Positions 1-10,697 of a stretch of 64,000 bases of DNA are shown here, in pieces. This DNA is from Vanilla planifolia. Lineage: Eukaryota > Streptophyta > Magnoliopsida > Asparagales > Orchidaceae. Under the pieces are notes generated by a model that was given only the letters and a program-made list of their open reading frames with translations, did not search any database and was not told where the DNA came from. Location of the stretch: the NCBI GenBank assembly GCA_023846275.1, contig CM043872.1, forward strand, positions 28,200,670-28,264,669. The letters are read 5' to 3'. A program made the translations under genes and the position numbers. Position 1 is the stretch's first letter, and each line of letters opens with the position of its first letter.

Positions 1-1
1 C

Positions 2-930
2 AAGTTTGACCTGGTTGGCCGTCTCTACGGGAACATCCTTCATTTCCATGTCATTGAGAGAGTTCTACTCAAGCGCTATGGCCATATTAACAACTTCAAG
101 ATTTTTGATCTCACGACCAACTGTTTTTGCTTGCATTTTGAGTCGATGAGTGAGCGGAACGACATCTGGTTGGGCAGCCCGGCCAAGCCACGGGACTCGA
201 TCTGTGGTCGTCGGAATTCAACCCCAATTCCACATCAGTGATGCGTGCTCCTGTCTGGGTAAGGCTCCCCGGTCTCCCACTTATCTACTGGGATGTAGAT
301 AATATTCTTCGAATTGCTAAAGCTATTGGTAAACCGTTTCTTCTCGACGGCTGGACGGCGGGCTTAGAGCGCTCATCCTTTGCGCGAGTTTGTGTTCGAG
401 TGGACCTCGCGAAACCTCTCAAGTCGGGCATCTGGATCACCGGGGACTACGGGAGGGTCTATCAACCCTTCGAATACAAAGGGCAGCGGCACATATGCTT
501 CGCCTGCAGCCACGTCGGACATTTGGAGAACTCATGCAAGTCGGCCAAAGCTGGAGGAGCTGACATTAACGAGACCTCGACCACAGCTGTGGCGCGGGAG
601 GAACGCTCAGGGGTCACCACCGCTCTCGGCCGCAATTTGCCTGAGGAACCTGAGGATGACCGCCGGTCAGGTAGGTGGGATGTACATGGCGAGGGGCACG
701 GCTTGGGCCCTTGGATGATTGTGCAGCGAAGGAAAAACAATCGCAAGGGCCCTGGGGGATTAATCAAGCGGCCTCCAGGAGATGTTCATAGCCGCACAGC
801 TCGGGGATATGACGGGGCCAGCACATCTTGGGGTAGCAAGAGTCCACCCAGGCTTCGGGGCAGAAGCAGAGTCCGGTGGACGGTTAAGGCTGGGGCACAG
901 AGTCTTCCGCTAGCAAAGCTTTCGAATGCT
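2..930 (+). pseudogene. LINE ORF1 remnant: DUF4283 plus CCHC zinc knuckle, frameshifted
   Basis: ORF1 of plant LINEs encodes an RNA-binding, gag-like protein. The frame from base 2 gives the DUF4283 core (for example 'LVGRLYGNILHFHVIERVLL'). After a frameshift near 180 the frame continues as 'GLDLWSSEFNPNS' and joins the frame that runs through 238 ('APVWVRLPGLPLIYWD'). The knuckle CFACSHVGHLENSC, spacing C-x2-C-x4-H-x4-C, lies at 496-537. The tail is polar and low-complexity, as in intact ORF1 proteins. No separation from ORF2 is visible: the reading passes straight into the endonuclease remnant, so the ORF1 end and ORF2 start were probably deleted together around 880-935. Confidence 0.85.
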
Positions 931-3900
931 GCTTTGTTTATGGTCCAAGGGTTTCTCAGGGACTCCGCGCGATCTGGGACTCTATCTGCACATCATACTA
1001 TGACAAATCCCCTCTCCTGGTTGCTGGTGATTTTAACTTGATTATAGGCCAGGAGGAGAAGCGGGGAGGTCGGCCTTTCATCTACGGCAGTGAGCAGCAG
1101 TGCTTTGCTGATTTTATGCAGGACCTTCAGCTCGCTGACATGGGTTTTTCCGGCAACCAATTTACCTGGTGTAATGGGAAGAAGGGGGGCGCGCACATTC
1201 TGGAGCGACTTGATTGTGCCCTGCTCAATTCTGCCGGCCTGATTGCTTTTCCCAACAGTTCGGTACATCATCTGGGCCGCCTTGGCTCGGACCACTGCCT
1301 GCTGTTAATCAATTTAGGTGGCAACAAGATATGGCTGAAATCCAACAGGCTCTTATTTGAGAGCATTTGGCTCCACTATCCCCAGTCCTACCGTGAGGTG
1401 CAGAAGGCCTGGAGTAGGCGCGCGAATGGGGACCCTATGGAGATTGTTTCGATGAAGTTCAAGCGTTCACTCATGGCGTTGCGCAGTTGGAGCCGCAAAG
1501 AGCTGGGGAGTTTGATCAACCACAACCAAGTGCTTTTACGTGACATGGAGGAGCTGCAGGCAAGAGAATCGAGGGTGGGACTCACTGAGGACCATGGGCG
1601 TCTCGCAGAATTGATCACCGCCTTCCATAGGGGTTGTGCCCACGAGGAGCAGTGGTGGTGGCAGCGTGCCAAGGTCCACTGGGCACAGGTCGGGGACGCC
1701 AACACGCGCTTCTTTCACAATATGGCTTCGTCTCGGGCCCGTATGAACCGCATATCCATGCTCAAGGGTGATGACGACCAGGTGGCAGATTCCCCGGATA
1801 GCATTGGGCAGGTCTTAACGGAGTATTTTGAGCGCAACTGGCGTGGCGGCATTTCCAGGGATTTGCCACAAGTCATCTCTCCCCCGGCGGTTGTGAATGC
1901 TGATGTGGCTTCCAGGCTGGGAGCTAGGGTCACCGAGGAAGAGATCATCGAGGCTATGCGGGGCATCAAGAGGAGCAGGGCACCGGGATGCAACGGGATC
2001 TCGACTGAATTCTTGCACGGCGACTAGACCATTGCGCGCCATGATGTCATTAAAGCTGTGCTGGCTTTTTTTGAGGACTGCAAGCTCCCGAATAAGTGGA
2101 AGGACACCCTTATCATCCTGATTCCAAAGAAGCAGGGCGCGAGCAAGCCGGAGCATTACAGACCTATTAGTCTCTGCAACACTATGTACAAGGTGCTGGC
2201 ACGGGTCCTTGTCGGGAGGCTAAAGCCTGTTTTGCCGGACCTCATTTCGTGGGAACAGGTGGCGTTTATCCCTGGCCGCAGCATTTCTGATAATATCAAC
2301 ATCGCGCAGGAGATGGTTGCTAAGATGCGGACTTGCAAGGGCGCGGCTAGACTCATGGTAGTAAAGCTCAATATGGAACAGGCCTATGACCGTGTCTGTT
2401 GGGACTTCCTTCTTGAGATGTTGATGGCTATGGGGTTTCCTCCCATCTGGCGGGACTGGATTGCTGCTTGCATCAGTAGCCCAAGATTTAGCATCCTCTT
2501 CAATGGAATTCGCCTCCCGTGGGTGGTGGCTCAGAGGGGTCTCCGGCAGGGCTGCCCTCTCTCCCCGTATCTCTATGTCATGGCATCCGAATATCTCTCG
2601 TGCTTGTTGAGGAACCATGAATCCCGACAGCTTTTGGGGTTCCGGCCCGGGATGCATGCGCCCTGCATCTCGCATCTTCGCTGACGACATCATCCTTTTC
2701 GCTCCTGCCTCCTGTATCGCTGCCCGTGCCATCAGGAGGATTATCCGTGAGTTTGGGAAGGTCGCTGGTCTGCAGGTGAATCTCGCGAAATCCAGAGTCT
2801 TCTTTAGCTCTAACCCCTGCAGGAAGAAGTCCAGGTTGATCCTCAAGAAGCTCAGCATGGAGGAAGGAAGATCTTTTACATACCTGGGGATCCCTATCAC
2901 TGCCAAGCGCCTTTCCAAGACTGACCTCAGCTTCTTGCAACAGCGGTTGGATGCCATGCTGATCAATTGAAGAATCCGGCCTCTTTCACTGGCAGGCAGG
3001 GCCATTCTGGCATCGTCGGTCCTCAGTGCCATCCCCTACCACGTGCTGAGGCATTGTGTTGTGCCTGCGGGGATTATTGAGGCCATGGAGCAGCGCATCA
3101 GGAGATTTTTGTGGGGCGGAACTAGCAGCGCGAAGGCTATGCATTATGCGGCTTGGGAGTGCATCACGCTGCCAAAATCTGCGGGTGGTTTAGGCCTCTG
3201 GGACCTCCGCGTTTGGCACCGCGTTCTTCACATGGAGGGCAGCAGACGCATTCCCAATCGGGAGCCTAGCCTCTGGGTGGATTTGAAGCGGAGAAGATAT
3301 GCTATGGAGGATCCACTGATGAAGGCCCCCCGCAATGCGTCCCCGGTCTGCAAAATGGTGCTGGGGGCAATGCTGGAGGCCATTTCCCTCTTTGTTTGGC
3401 GTATTGGGGATGGGCGGACGACGAGATTTTTGGAAGATAACTGGCTGGGAGTCCTTCCTTTGAGTTGCTAGCCTACCTTCATCAATATGAACACCCACTG
3501 GCCGGCCAACGTCGTTGAATGTCTCCTACCCGGTGGGAATTGGAATTGGGATGTTATCAGCGCTTGGGCAGATGGGGAGCTTCAGGACCGCATCACGTAT
3601 CTTCCGAGAGTCTTGCGGTCCTCACAGGACGTATTGCTTCTTTCCCTTAATAAGAAGCCCTGGGCTGCCAGTGGCCAGATCTACTCGAGCATCGTCTGTA
3701 ATGCTCGGAAGGGCGGTAATGCCAGCAGGTCCTTTGAGGAATTCCGTGGCATCTGGAAGTTAAAGGTCACTCCTAAGGTCCGCATCTTCATGTGGAGGGT
3801 CGCCGGTGATCACCTTCCGTCGGCGGTGTGGTTGGCCCGCCAAAAGCTTTGCAACTCTCCCTCTTGCCAGCAGGGCTGCACGAAAGACGAGTCCTTGCGG

Positions 3901-4690
3901 CACATCTTTTGGCACTGCCCGAGAGCCCAAGAGGTTTGGGCTGACCGCACTGTTCGGGCAGCGTTGACCAGCTTGGACCAGTCAACCGGGGCCGATCTGC
4001 TGTTCATTGACCGGGTCCTCCGGTTTGTCGGGTCTCCTGTTGCTCGCCAGGGTGCCGGGCAATTGGATGCGGCCACCATTGCGACTACGCTGTACTATAT
4101 TTTTCGAGGAGGAATGCAGCCAGACATAACATTCCGGTGCCTCCACCTGGCTCAACTATCCGGACTATCTAGCTTGAGGTTCACTCATCCCTCAACCGAC
4201 ATCTCTACCTCTACTCCCTGTCCAGCGGGAACCCTGGCAAATCCACGGACTTGCTTGTTACGCACAGTTGGATTCCCCCCCCCCCCCTACAGGATGGATA
4301 AGAGTGAATTGCAATGCTGCGGTTGGTGATTCGATGGTCGGGTTGGGCATAGTTGTGCGGGATTGCTTGGGCAGACCTCTCCTGGTGGTTGGCAAAAGGT
4401 TGTTATCCTAGGCGGTTGACATGATGGAGACCCAGGCTTTGCTTATGGCGCTTGACATGGTTAGGGATTTTCTTCCCCTGCACCGGGCTGTGGAACTCCA
4501 ATCTGACTCAATGCTGGCTAATCAGGAGGTGCACGAGATGGTGTCCCTCCCCCCGGGGTCGGGTGTCTTCGCGACAACTATCCAGTACGCTTCGGGTCTT
4601 GAGGCCGTTCGTTTCTCACACATCCTCAGAGACAGGAATGCGCCTGCTGACTGGGCTACTAAGGCAGCGTGCCTTAACGACTTTATCTAG
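918..4690 (+). pseudogene. LINE ORF2 remnant: truncated endonuclease, reverse transcriptase, zf-RVT, RNase H
   Basis: The endonuclease is visible only from its C-terminal part: VYGPR at 936-950, then LLVAGDFNLI, and GSDHCLLLINLG near 1290-1320. The reverse transcriptase follows (SRAPGCNGIS about 1975-2000; EHYRPISLCN about 2150; AFIPGRSISDN about 2265-2295). Its catalytic motif is FADD at 2677-2688. Next come the thumb, the zf-RVT region around 3690-3960 (W.L...PKVRIFMWR, then C and H residues) and RNase H at 4295-4690. Stops at 2025 (TAG), 2968 (TGA) and 3469 (TAG) interrupt one otherwise continuous frame, while a shift near 2660 precedes FADD. RNase H also has a stop at 4408 and reads VNCNAA at 4307-4324, where the family has VNCDAA, so the first catalytic Asp is lost. 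This copy is dead. Confidence 0.9.
4275..4287 (+). repeat. Poly(C) run of 13 between zf-RVT and RNase H of the LINE
   Basis: Thirteen consecutive C's lie just before the RNase H remnant. The run is a likely site of length change, and it coincides with the point where the long frame from 3487 leaves the RNase H frame. Confidence 0.9.
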
Positions 4691-5385
4691 AGCCCCGAGG
4701 ATCCCATTCCTAAGCCCCTGCTTGACCTCATGTTATCTGATTTCACTTTCGATCCCCCTTGAGGATCCTTTTGTAATTTGAGCTTGGCCTTGATATAATA
4801 GATATTATATTCTCTTCAAAAAAAAAAAAAAAAGTGTAAGAGATTAAGAGCGACAAGATAGCTCAACTATTTTGTCAAAATGTATGAGTACGTTATGGAC
4901 TGCCAACAAGTGCAATCTCAAATAGACAGACCCCTTTTCTGAGCACATTTCGGTGCATTATATGGTCAATAATGAATACAAACTTACTAAGGCATAGAAA
5001 TTTCATCTTTAGACAAAAATTCATAGACGTCATAAATCAAATGATAATCTATCTATTAAGAGGGCATAACTTCCGTTGACATGGGATTAAAGTTCACTAT
5101 ATGTCTATTTCACTTACAACCAAGCACTGCACAATTCGATAAGAAAATCCATTAGACGTGTGCTTTAAGTTATCCAGTGAAAAGTCCCTTTAACTTCGAG
5201 TTTACACTAAACACAACTCGAGGGATTAAAGGAGTAGCGTAACAAAAGGATCTAAAAATCATTGAAAGCATTTGATGAAAGCAATAAGATATTAGGAAAC
5301 AACTAAAGCTCTCATAAAAGAGATATAAAGAAACGAAAACCATCGTGTCAAGAAGATGGAGATAGTTACACCTTGGGAAGAAATG

Positions 5386-5420
5386 CAAGAAGGAAGAAGG
5401 AAGAAGGAAGAAGGAAGAAA
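5386..5420 (+). repeat. Microsatellite, 7-bp unit (AAGAAGG), about five copies
   Basis: The sequence reads as near-perfect repeats of a purine-only heptamer. Confidence 0.85.
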
Positions 5421-7109
5421 ACTAAAACCCAAACAAAATGGACCCTTTTGCATGTTGTTGAAGATTAATGATGTGTATCACTCGATTTACCACTTTACAC
5501 GGCAATATATTTAATGTTGTGCAGAATTTGAAACCAAACAATCCATGATCGACAAAGAACAATACAAAATCTTACCTTGATGGAGGATCTTTGTAATGGA
5601 AAGTGAACAACCTCTTTGAAAAGACAATCTTGGAGGAAACAACCATGAGACAAGGAACTCACATTGTATGTCGCATTGAGAGAAAAGAACAAGTCAAATA
5701 GCAGTAAGGTGGTATAGTTTGGAAAGAAAAAAGATGAGAGTTCACTTATCTCACTTTTTCAGCATAAAGAAGAATTGAAGATCCTTGAGCATTATTCTTC
5801 TTAATAAAAGAGATTCAATAAGACTCAAAGTCCTTAAAAAATGATGCATGATTAGATATTCACTTTGCTTGATTACAAGAATAACTCAAGGGTCTCAAGA
5901 CCTATCATGGAGATCTTGAGGGATTTGAAAAAACAAAATTATGATGTCTTCGACACATACGGAAGAAGTCTTGAAAGGTCTCAAAAAAAATATCTAGTAG
6001 AATTTAAGAGTACTGAGACATAAAAAAGTCCAAGGAATACCTCAAGAATCATTTCTAGTCTCCAAAGACACTCTTAATACTCAAGAATCACTCTTTACAA
6101 ATCAACGAAGACGATAGAAGAGTAGAAAAGTCATGAGAGGATGCTAGATCTCAGATCGAGATGACTAATAGTCTCAAGCAAGAAAAAAAAGCTATGCAAA
6201 ACACCTCAAGAGTAGCTTTGAATCACTTCTAACATTTTAGGAGCCTCAAGCGACCACTGCGGAACAAAGAAAGATTTTTAGGTTGTTTATGTCGAAGATG
6301 TTAGAAACATAATCATCAATGACAAATCAGCTTATTTCTACATTTGGAGATTTTGAATCCTTGTATTTATGAAATTTTCAAAATTTTAGACAAATGTTTT
6401 TAGTATCTTTTCTTATATTTATCTAATAAGGTTTAATAGATACAAAAACACACTAGAATTGAAATAAAGAGGAGATTATTCTTGTAATTTATGTTGGTAC
6501 TGAGAAATCTAAAACACTAGCTATACATGATTAGTAGCTATCACTTTTCTTCATTACCATGGTTTTCTTCTACATTGTTCTATGATTATGTGTGTGTTCT
6601 TCTCTCATCTAGTTGGACCAAAACATCAAGATCTACAAAGATCTTGCAAATATTTATCTTACTCGATGCTAAGAAGGGTAGTACAGGATAAGGATGGATC
6701 AAGATGCGTTGGGCTAATCTTGATGGCATAAAGGGCACACCAACCAGTAAAGAAACTAGGCATAGAGAAATAGCTTGGAACAAAAAAAATGAAGCAACTC
6801 AAAGACAAAGGAGCACACAAGCTTCACTTTGTTAGCCATCGAAAGATGCTTCATAGACCAACTGAACAATTTAGCCATAATTGGCTAGAAGAAGGCATTA
6901 CACTCATCCAAAAAAAATCTCTTAGCAAGCATGAAGCCCAAGTGCTTAATTAGTAGGAACCCAACCAGAAAAACAAGACTATAAAAAAGACTATTTTTGC
7001 ATACTTTTGGAGAAGAAAATATAATTTTGTTTAGGCTCACATCTAGATCAAACTTATTCTTATATCTTTTCTAGATAAACTTTAGAGTCTTAAAGGTAGA
7101 ACAATTTGG

Positions 7110-7290
7110 GCATAATTTAAAGAGACATAGAACTAATGTCTTTATAATAAATTGCAAATATAAGTCATTTTCTTTATAATCTAAAGCACATAACTGATAG
7201 AATTAAAATCATAGTTAGAAGCTTACAACAAATTGACACTTCATGTACCTATCAACCTTTCTAAAGAATAAAAAAAGAGTGCAAGACACA
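7110..7290 (+). repeat. Direct repeat, copy 1 (second copy at about 8612-8777)
   Basis: The two copies share long identical blocks such as 'agcacataactgatagaatt' and 'gtgcaagacacacc', with small gaps. They are in the same orientation about 1.5 kb apart. I estimate about 10 percent divergence by eye. They could be remnants of two insertions of one element or of a local duplication. Confidence 0.8.
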
Positions 7291-8230
7291 CCAAACAAAA
7301 TGCTTCTACTCAAACACTTCTCTTTAGCTACTCACACAACTAACAACCAAATCCTCTTAACCCTTCTCCAACTAAATGACACAAAAATAAAATAAATTGG
7401 GTACGACACATGGCATCTCCAGAAATCACCCATCCAAACACTACTCTCGCCCAAACTCAAAGTATCTCAAAAAATATTAACAAAACTGATCTCCATAAAG
7501 CTATGAATCCATTATGACTAGAGTTCTTAGCATCTGGAATTGAACAAGTGTCAAAATATGTCATGAAATACACAATAAGTGCTAGCAATTGCCTTAACTT
7601 TCCTTTAATTTTAACAATTTAGACTAACCAAAACCAATTACAATAATTTGTTGTGGGTAATTTCAAGGTAATAAGTATCAAACAATAAGGATAAATTTGA
7701 TAATGGAGTAGTAATAGAAAGAGTAAGGCTAATAAACTACTTTGTTATGAAGGATGGCTAGGTGTGATCAAATATAGAAGAAGGAACAAAAAATTGGTTC
7801 TAAACCTTAAGATTAAGAACCAAAATTCCTTAGTACAATAGCTTTTATAACATGAAAAAATGCTTCTAAATAAAATTTATGAGATTTATTCTATTATTGA
7901 ATATCTAAAATTTTTATTCTCTTGTTCCAACTTAGCCACTATAAATTTAAAAGTCAATCCCACTAAATTTGGAATTTTATTTTCAAATTCCAACAGCATA
8001 TAGTATATACATTTGGTCTTCAAAGTACTCAAACTCAGCCAACAATTTACTTCATCAACTCTACTTGGTCATCTGTACAGATACTCTCTATGTTTTGCTA
8101 TACTTAATATACATATGAATATGATCATATCCAAAAATGGTTGGCAACTAATTTTTCCCAATTACATGGAGCATTAGGCACAGTTTTATCTATTACAAAT
8201 GGCTTCAATCAAATCTATCTTATGTTTTGG

Positions 8231-8390
8231 CCAGTTTTTTTGAAGTGTGGCTATTAAAAGCATTATCAGCCAGGATCTACGAAAATACTAAAGAAAAATT
8301 CCCGCACGGTGGCAGGTATTTTTGATGTATGGCTAATAAAAGCTTCGTCTACAAGGATCTAAGAATATACTATAGAAAAATTCCAGCACA
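8231..8390 (+). repeat. Tandem duplication, two units of about 80 bp
   Basis: Unit 1 (8231-8310) and unit 2 (8312-8390) align through a T-run, 'tggctattaaaagc' versus 'tggctaataaaagc', 'aggatcta' and 'gaaaaattcc'. The units have diverged noticeably. Confidence 0.75.
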
Positions 8391-8611
8391 ATCCTATTCT
8401 ATCATTTCATACAAATCAATGGAGATCAAGGAAATGGTTGCTTTCAAGGTGCTAGCACAGGTTTATTGCCAGAGGCACACCTAAAATAAAGCTTTCCCAA
8501 ATGAAATAAAATAATAATTTATAGGTGTTAAACATATGACTTGTCAAGTACAAGGCATGCGTAAACAATGTTAAAATATTACGAAAGAAAATTCCATTAC
8601 TTTTGAATTTG

Positions 8612-8777
8612 GCCATAATTTAAAGAGATATAGAATCAATGCTTTATAATAAATTGCAAATCTAAGTACTTTTTCTTGGTAATCCAAAGCACATAACTGA
8701 TAGAATTAAAATCATAGTTAGAAGCTTACAACAAATTGACCTTTCTAAAGAAAAAAAATGAGTGCAAGACACACCTA
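8612..8777 (+). repeat. Direct repeat, copy 2 (first copy at about 7110-7290)
   Basis: It is the partner of the repeat at about 7110. It lacks a short piece ('acttcatgtacctatcaacc') present in the first copy and differs by scattered substitutions. Confidence 0.8.
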
Positions 8778-8859
8778 AAATTGAATGAAATGTTTTTTAT
8801 AGAAATAATGCATTTATTGCAGCTACAGCTTAAACTAGTGAATCTTGGGGATTGTGAGG

Positions 8860-9069
8860 CTTGAACAATGGAAAACCTCATATTTGAGAATCCACCATTT
8901 GACAACTAGTCTATCTCAATGCTAGAGCATAATGGGAAGATAAACAGCAAACATCAAGGCAATCTAAGCTCCACTCCTTCCTTTGGATGACACTACTCTT
9001 TTGTACTGCAATCCTTATACTTCCATTTTCCCAAGAGTAATAATACTAAATTTTCAAAAAAAAAAAAAG
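8860..9069 (+). mobile_element. Possible LINE 3' end with poly(A), + strand
   Basis: The stretch ends 'aataatactaaattttcaaaaaaaaaaaa' in pattern: a weak AT-rich tail and then about 12 A's, resembling the 3' end of the LINE at 4790-4833. No protein domain is readable upstream, so this could also be a chance A-run or a SINE tail. Confidence 0.3.
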
Positions 9070-10697
9070 ACTTGAAATGAAAAATATTTGAAATTGAAAG
9101 ACTTTAACAAGAAAAACAAGAGCCACTAAGTAACATTGGAAGGGCTAAGAATGGTAAATTAGGGAACAAGACATGCTTTATCAATGAGCCCAAGGCAAGT
9201 GGCTTGTACCTCTTGCATAAGCAAGGACCTAATCAAGGTGCCTTGGAAAAACAACTTCAAAGAGACAAAATGGATTTGATATATCACCTAAGAAGCCACA
9301 TGAGAGTCTTTGCCAGCATCCTGGCAAAATGCATTATTTTTTTTTTCAACTAACTCCATAAAGTTTTAATTATTAGACCTCCATTATGTGGAAGAAAGTT
9401 ACATTGTAAATGAAGCGTGGAGTGTTTGTTCAAATGAACTATAAAAATTAGTTACTAAGTACAGTTATGGATGAACAATTTCTTTTACAGAAATATCATT
9501 TTGGTATGAACATGCATGTACCTCAATCGATGACTAAATGTTATGTTGGATGTAAGTGAAAGATTCCTAATTATTTATCAAGATAAATTTATAGGAACTT
9601 GCATAAATTTAAGTACTTAAATCTATATTCTAATGAAATAACATAGGAAAGAGCTGTAAACCACATGATTTCAAGATATCGTTTTGATTTTAACCAAACA
9701 TAATGCCTTTATCATTATTGCAAAGGTAAAAAGGTATGCTTCTCCCATCGCTTATCTTATACTTGATATAGAAAGAGAGATTGGGCTCAATATAAGTTTA
9801 AATGCAAAAAAGAAGGTAGGATGGCACTATTCATTCTACACAAGGGCTTTGTCTAGCACATGGAATGGTGCAATGGCCTAAGTCTTTTGCATGCAAAACT
9901 AGCCAGTAGTGGGTGTAAGAGCCACGTCAACTGCTACAGTATCCAAGAGTCAAAATGGAAGAATTGTAATACAAATAGAGTGAGATTGAGTAAAGGGATT
10001 GCTTGAGTTAAAATGAATGAAAAATATAACAAAAATGTCAAATAAAGAAGAAATACAATTAAGAGAATAAAAAAAAGTAAAGATTTATTCATCAAAATGA
10101 ACCGAAGAGAATGCCACTAAGTCGACTCGTACACTTAAACCACTAAGTAAAAAGAACAATAATAATGACTCAAACCAATAATTCAATGTTTTCATTTCAA
10201 ATTAAGAAATATTTATATAAGTTGAAAGTTTATATTATTGATGACTTCAAATCTATCATGAGCTACTAAATATATGCCACCTATCATGAATCACCTACAA
10301 TTATTTTAACATCATATCTTCATCTACTTAACTATTTTAGAAGCTTTATTTTAGATTAGAAAATTTGATTTAATATTTTTCGTGATTGTTTAGTTTCTTC
10401 CTTTTTAATAGGTCCATGAATAGTTCTCCTTACCATGACTCATACACTTTGTTTATATAATTTAAACTCAAATTATACTTTATTTTCATACACTTAATGA
10501 TTTTTATATTAATGTTAATGTGTTTGAGATATTGCATATGTCCAATATTTATTGGCCAAAGTCCAAAATGTTGATGTTTCCATGATAGCAAGGTTGTGAT
10601 TATGTTAATAGTCAAGTGATGGAAGGAACAACAGGATCCTAATGTAAATTTCTACGTTCCTTTTCCTTGTCCCTAAAGCAAGGATTGTCCTACTTAC

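Larger units (their letters stand above)
1..4833 (+). mobile_element. Degenerate non-LTR retrotransposon (plant L1-type LINE), 5' end outside window
   Basis: The order of domains is that of plant L1 LINEs: DUF4283 and a CCHC knuckle (ORF1), then endonuclease, reverse transcriptase, zf-RVT and RNase H (ORF2). The copy ends in 16 A's (4818-4833), the usual LINE 3' tail. It is clearly more GC-rich than the DNA after it. Frameshifts near 180 and 2660, stops at 2025, 2968, 3469 and 4408, and loss of the first part of the endonuclease show that it cannot move by itself. The 5' end and the upstream target-site duplication lie before base 1, so insertion boundaries could not be tested. The bases just after the A tail (from 4834) should be the 3' copy of the duplication. 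Confidence 0.93.
4834..10697. other. AT-rich gene-poor stretch with repeats; may hide the last exon of the CCCH gene
   Basis: I see no exon here that I can defend on either strand. It holds a short microsatellite, an 80-bp tandem duplication, a 170-bp direct repeat and a possible LINE 3' tail, each listed separately. The C-terminal exon of the minus-strand CCCH gene should lie downstream of 10698 on the minus strand, so it could be in this stretch; I could not identify it. Confidence 0.6.

Noticed and set aside
2617-2970. Separate gene encoding a FADD-containing protein
   Set aside because: It is the continuation of the LINE reverse transcriptase after a frameshift, not an independent gene.
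8940-9010. Minus-strand RKEWSLD-like stretch as the same missing exon
   Set aside because: The similarity is limited to the WSL core, the downstream residues do not continue the motif, and the stretch overlaps a probable LINE tail.
9650-9710. Minus-strand VWLKSKRYLEI as the missing C-terminal exon of the CCCH gene
   Set aside because: The phase after a possible AG would fit, but only a few residues agree with the expected WLKEKW..GEIP motif. The stretch has no acceptor with a pyrimidine tract and the following residues are unlike the family.
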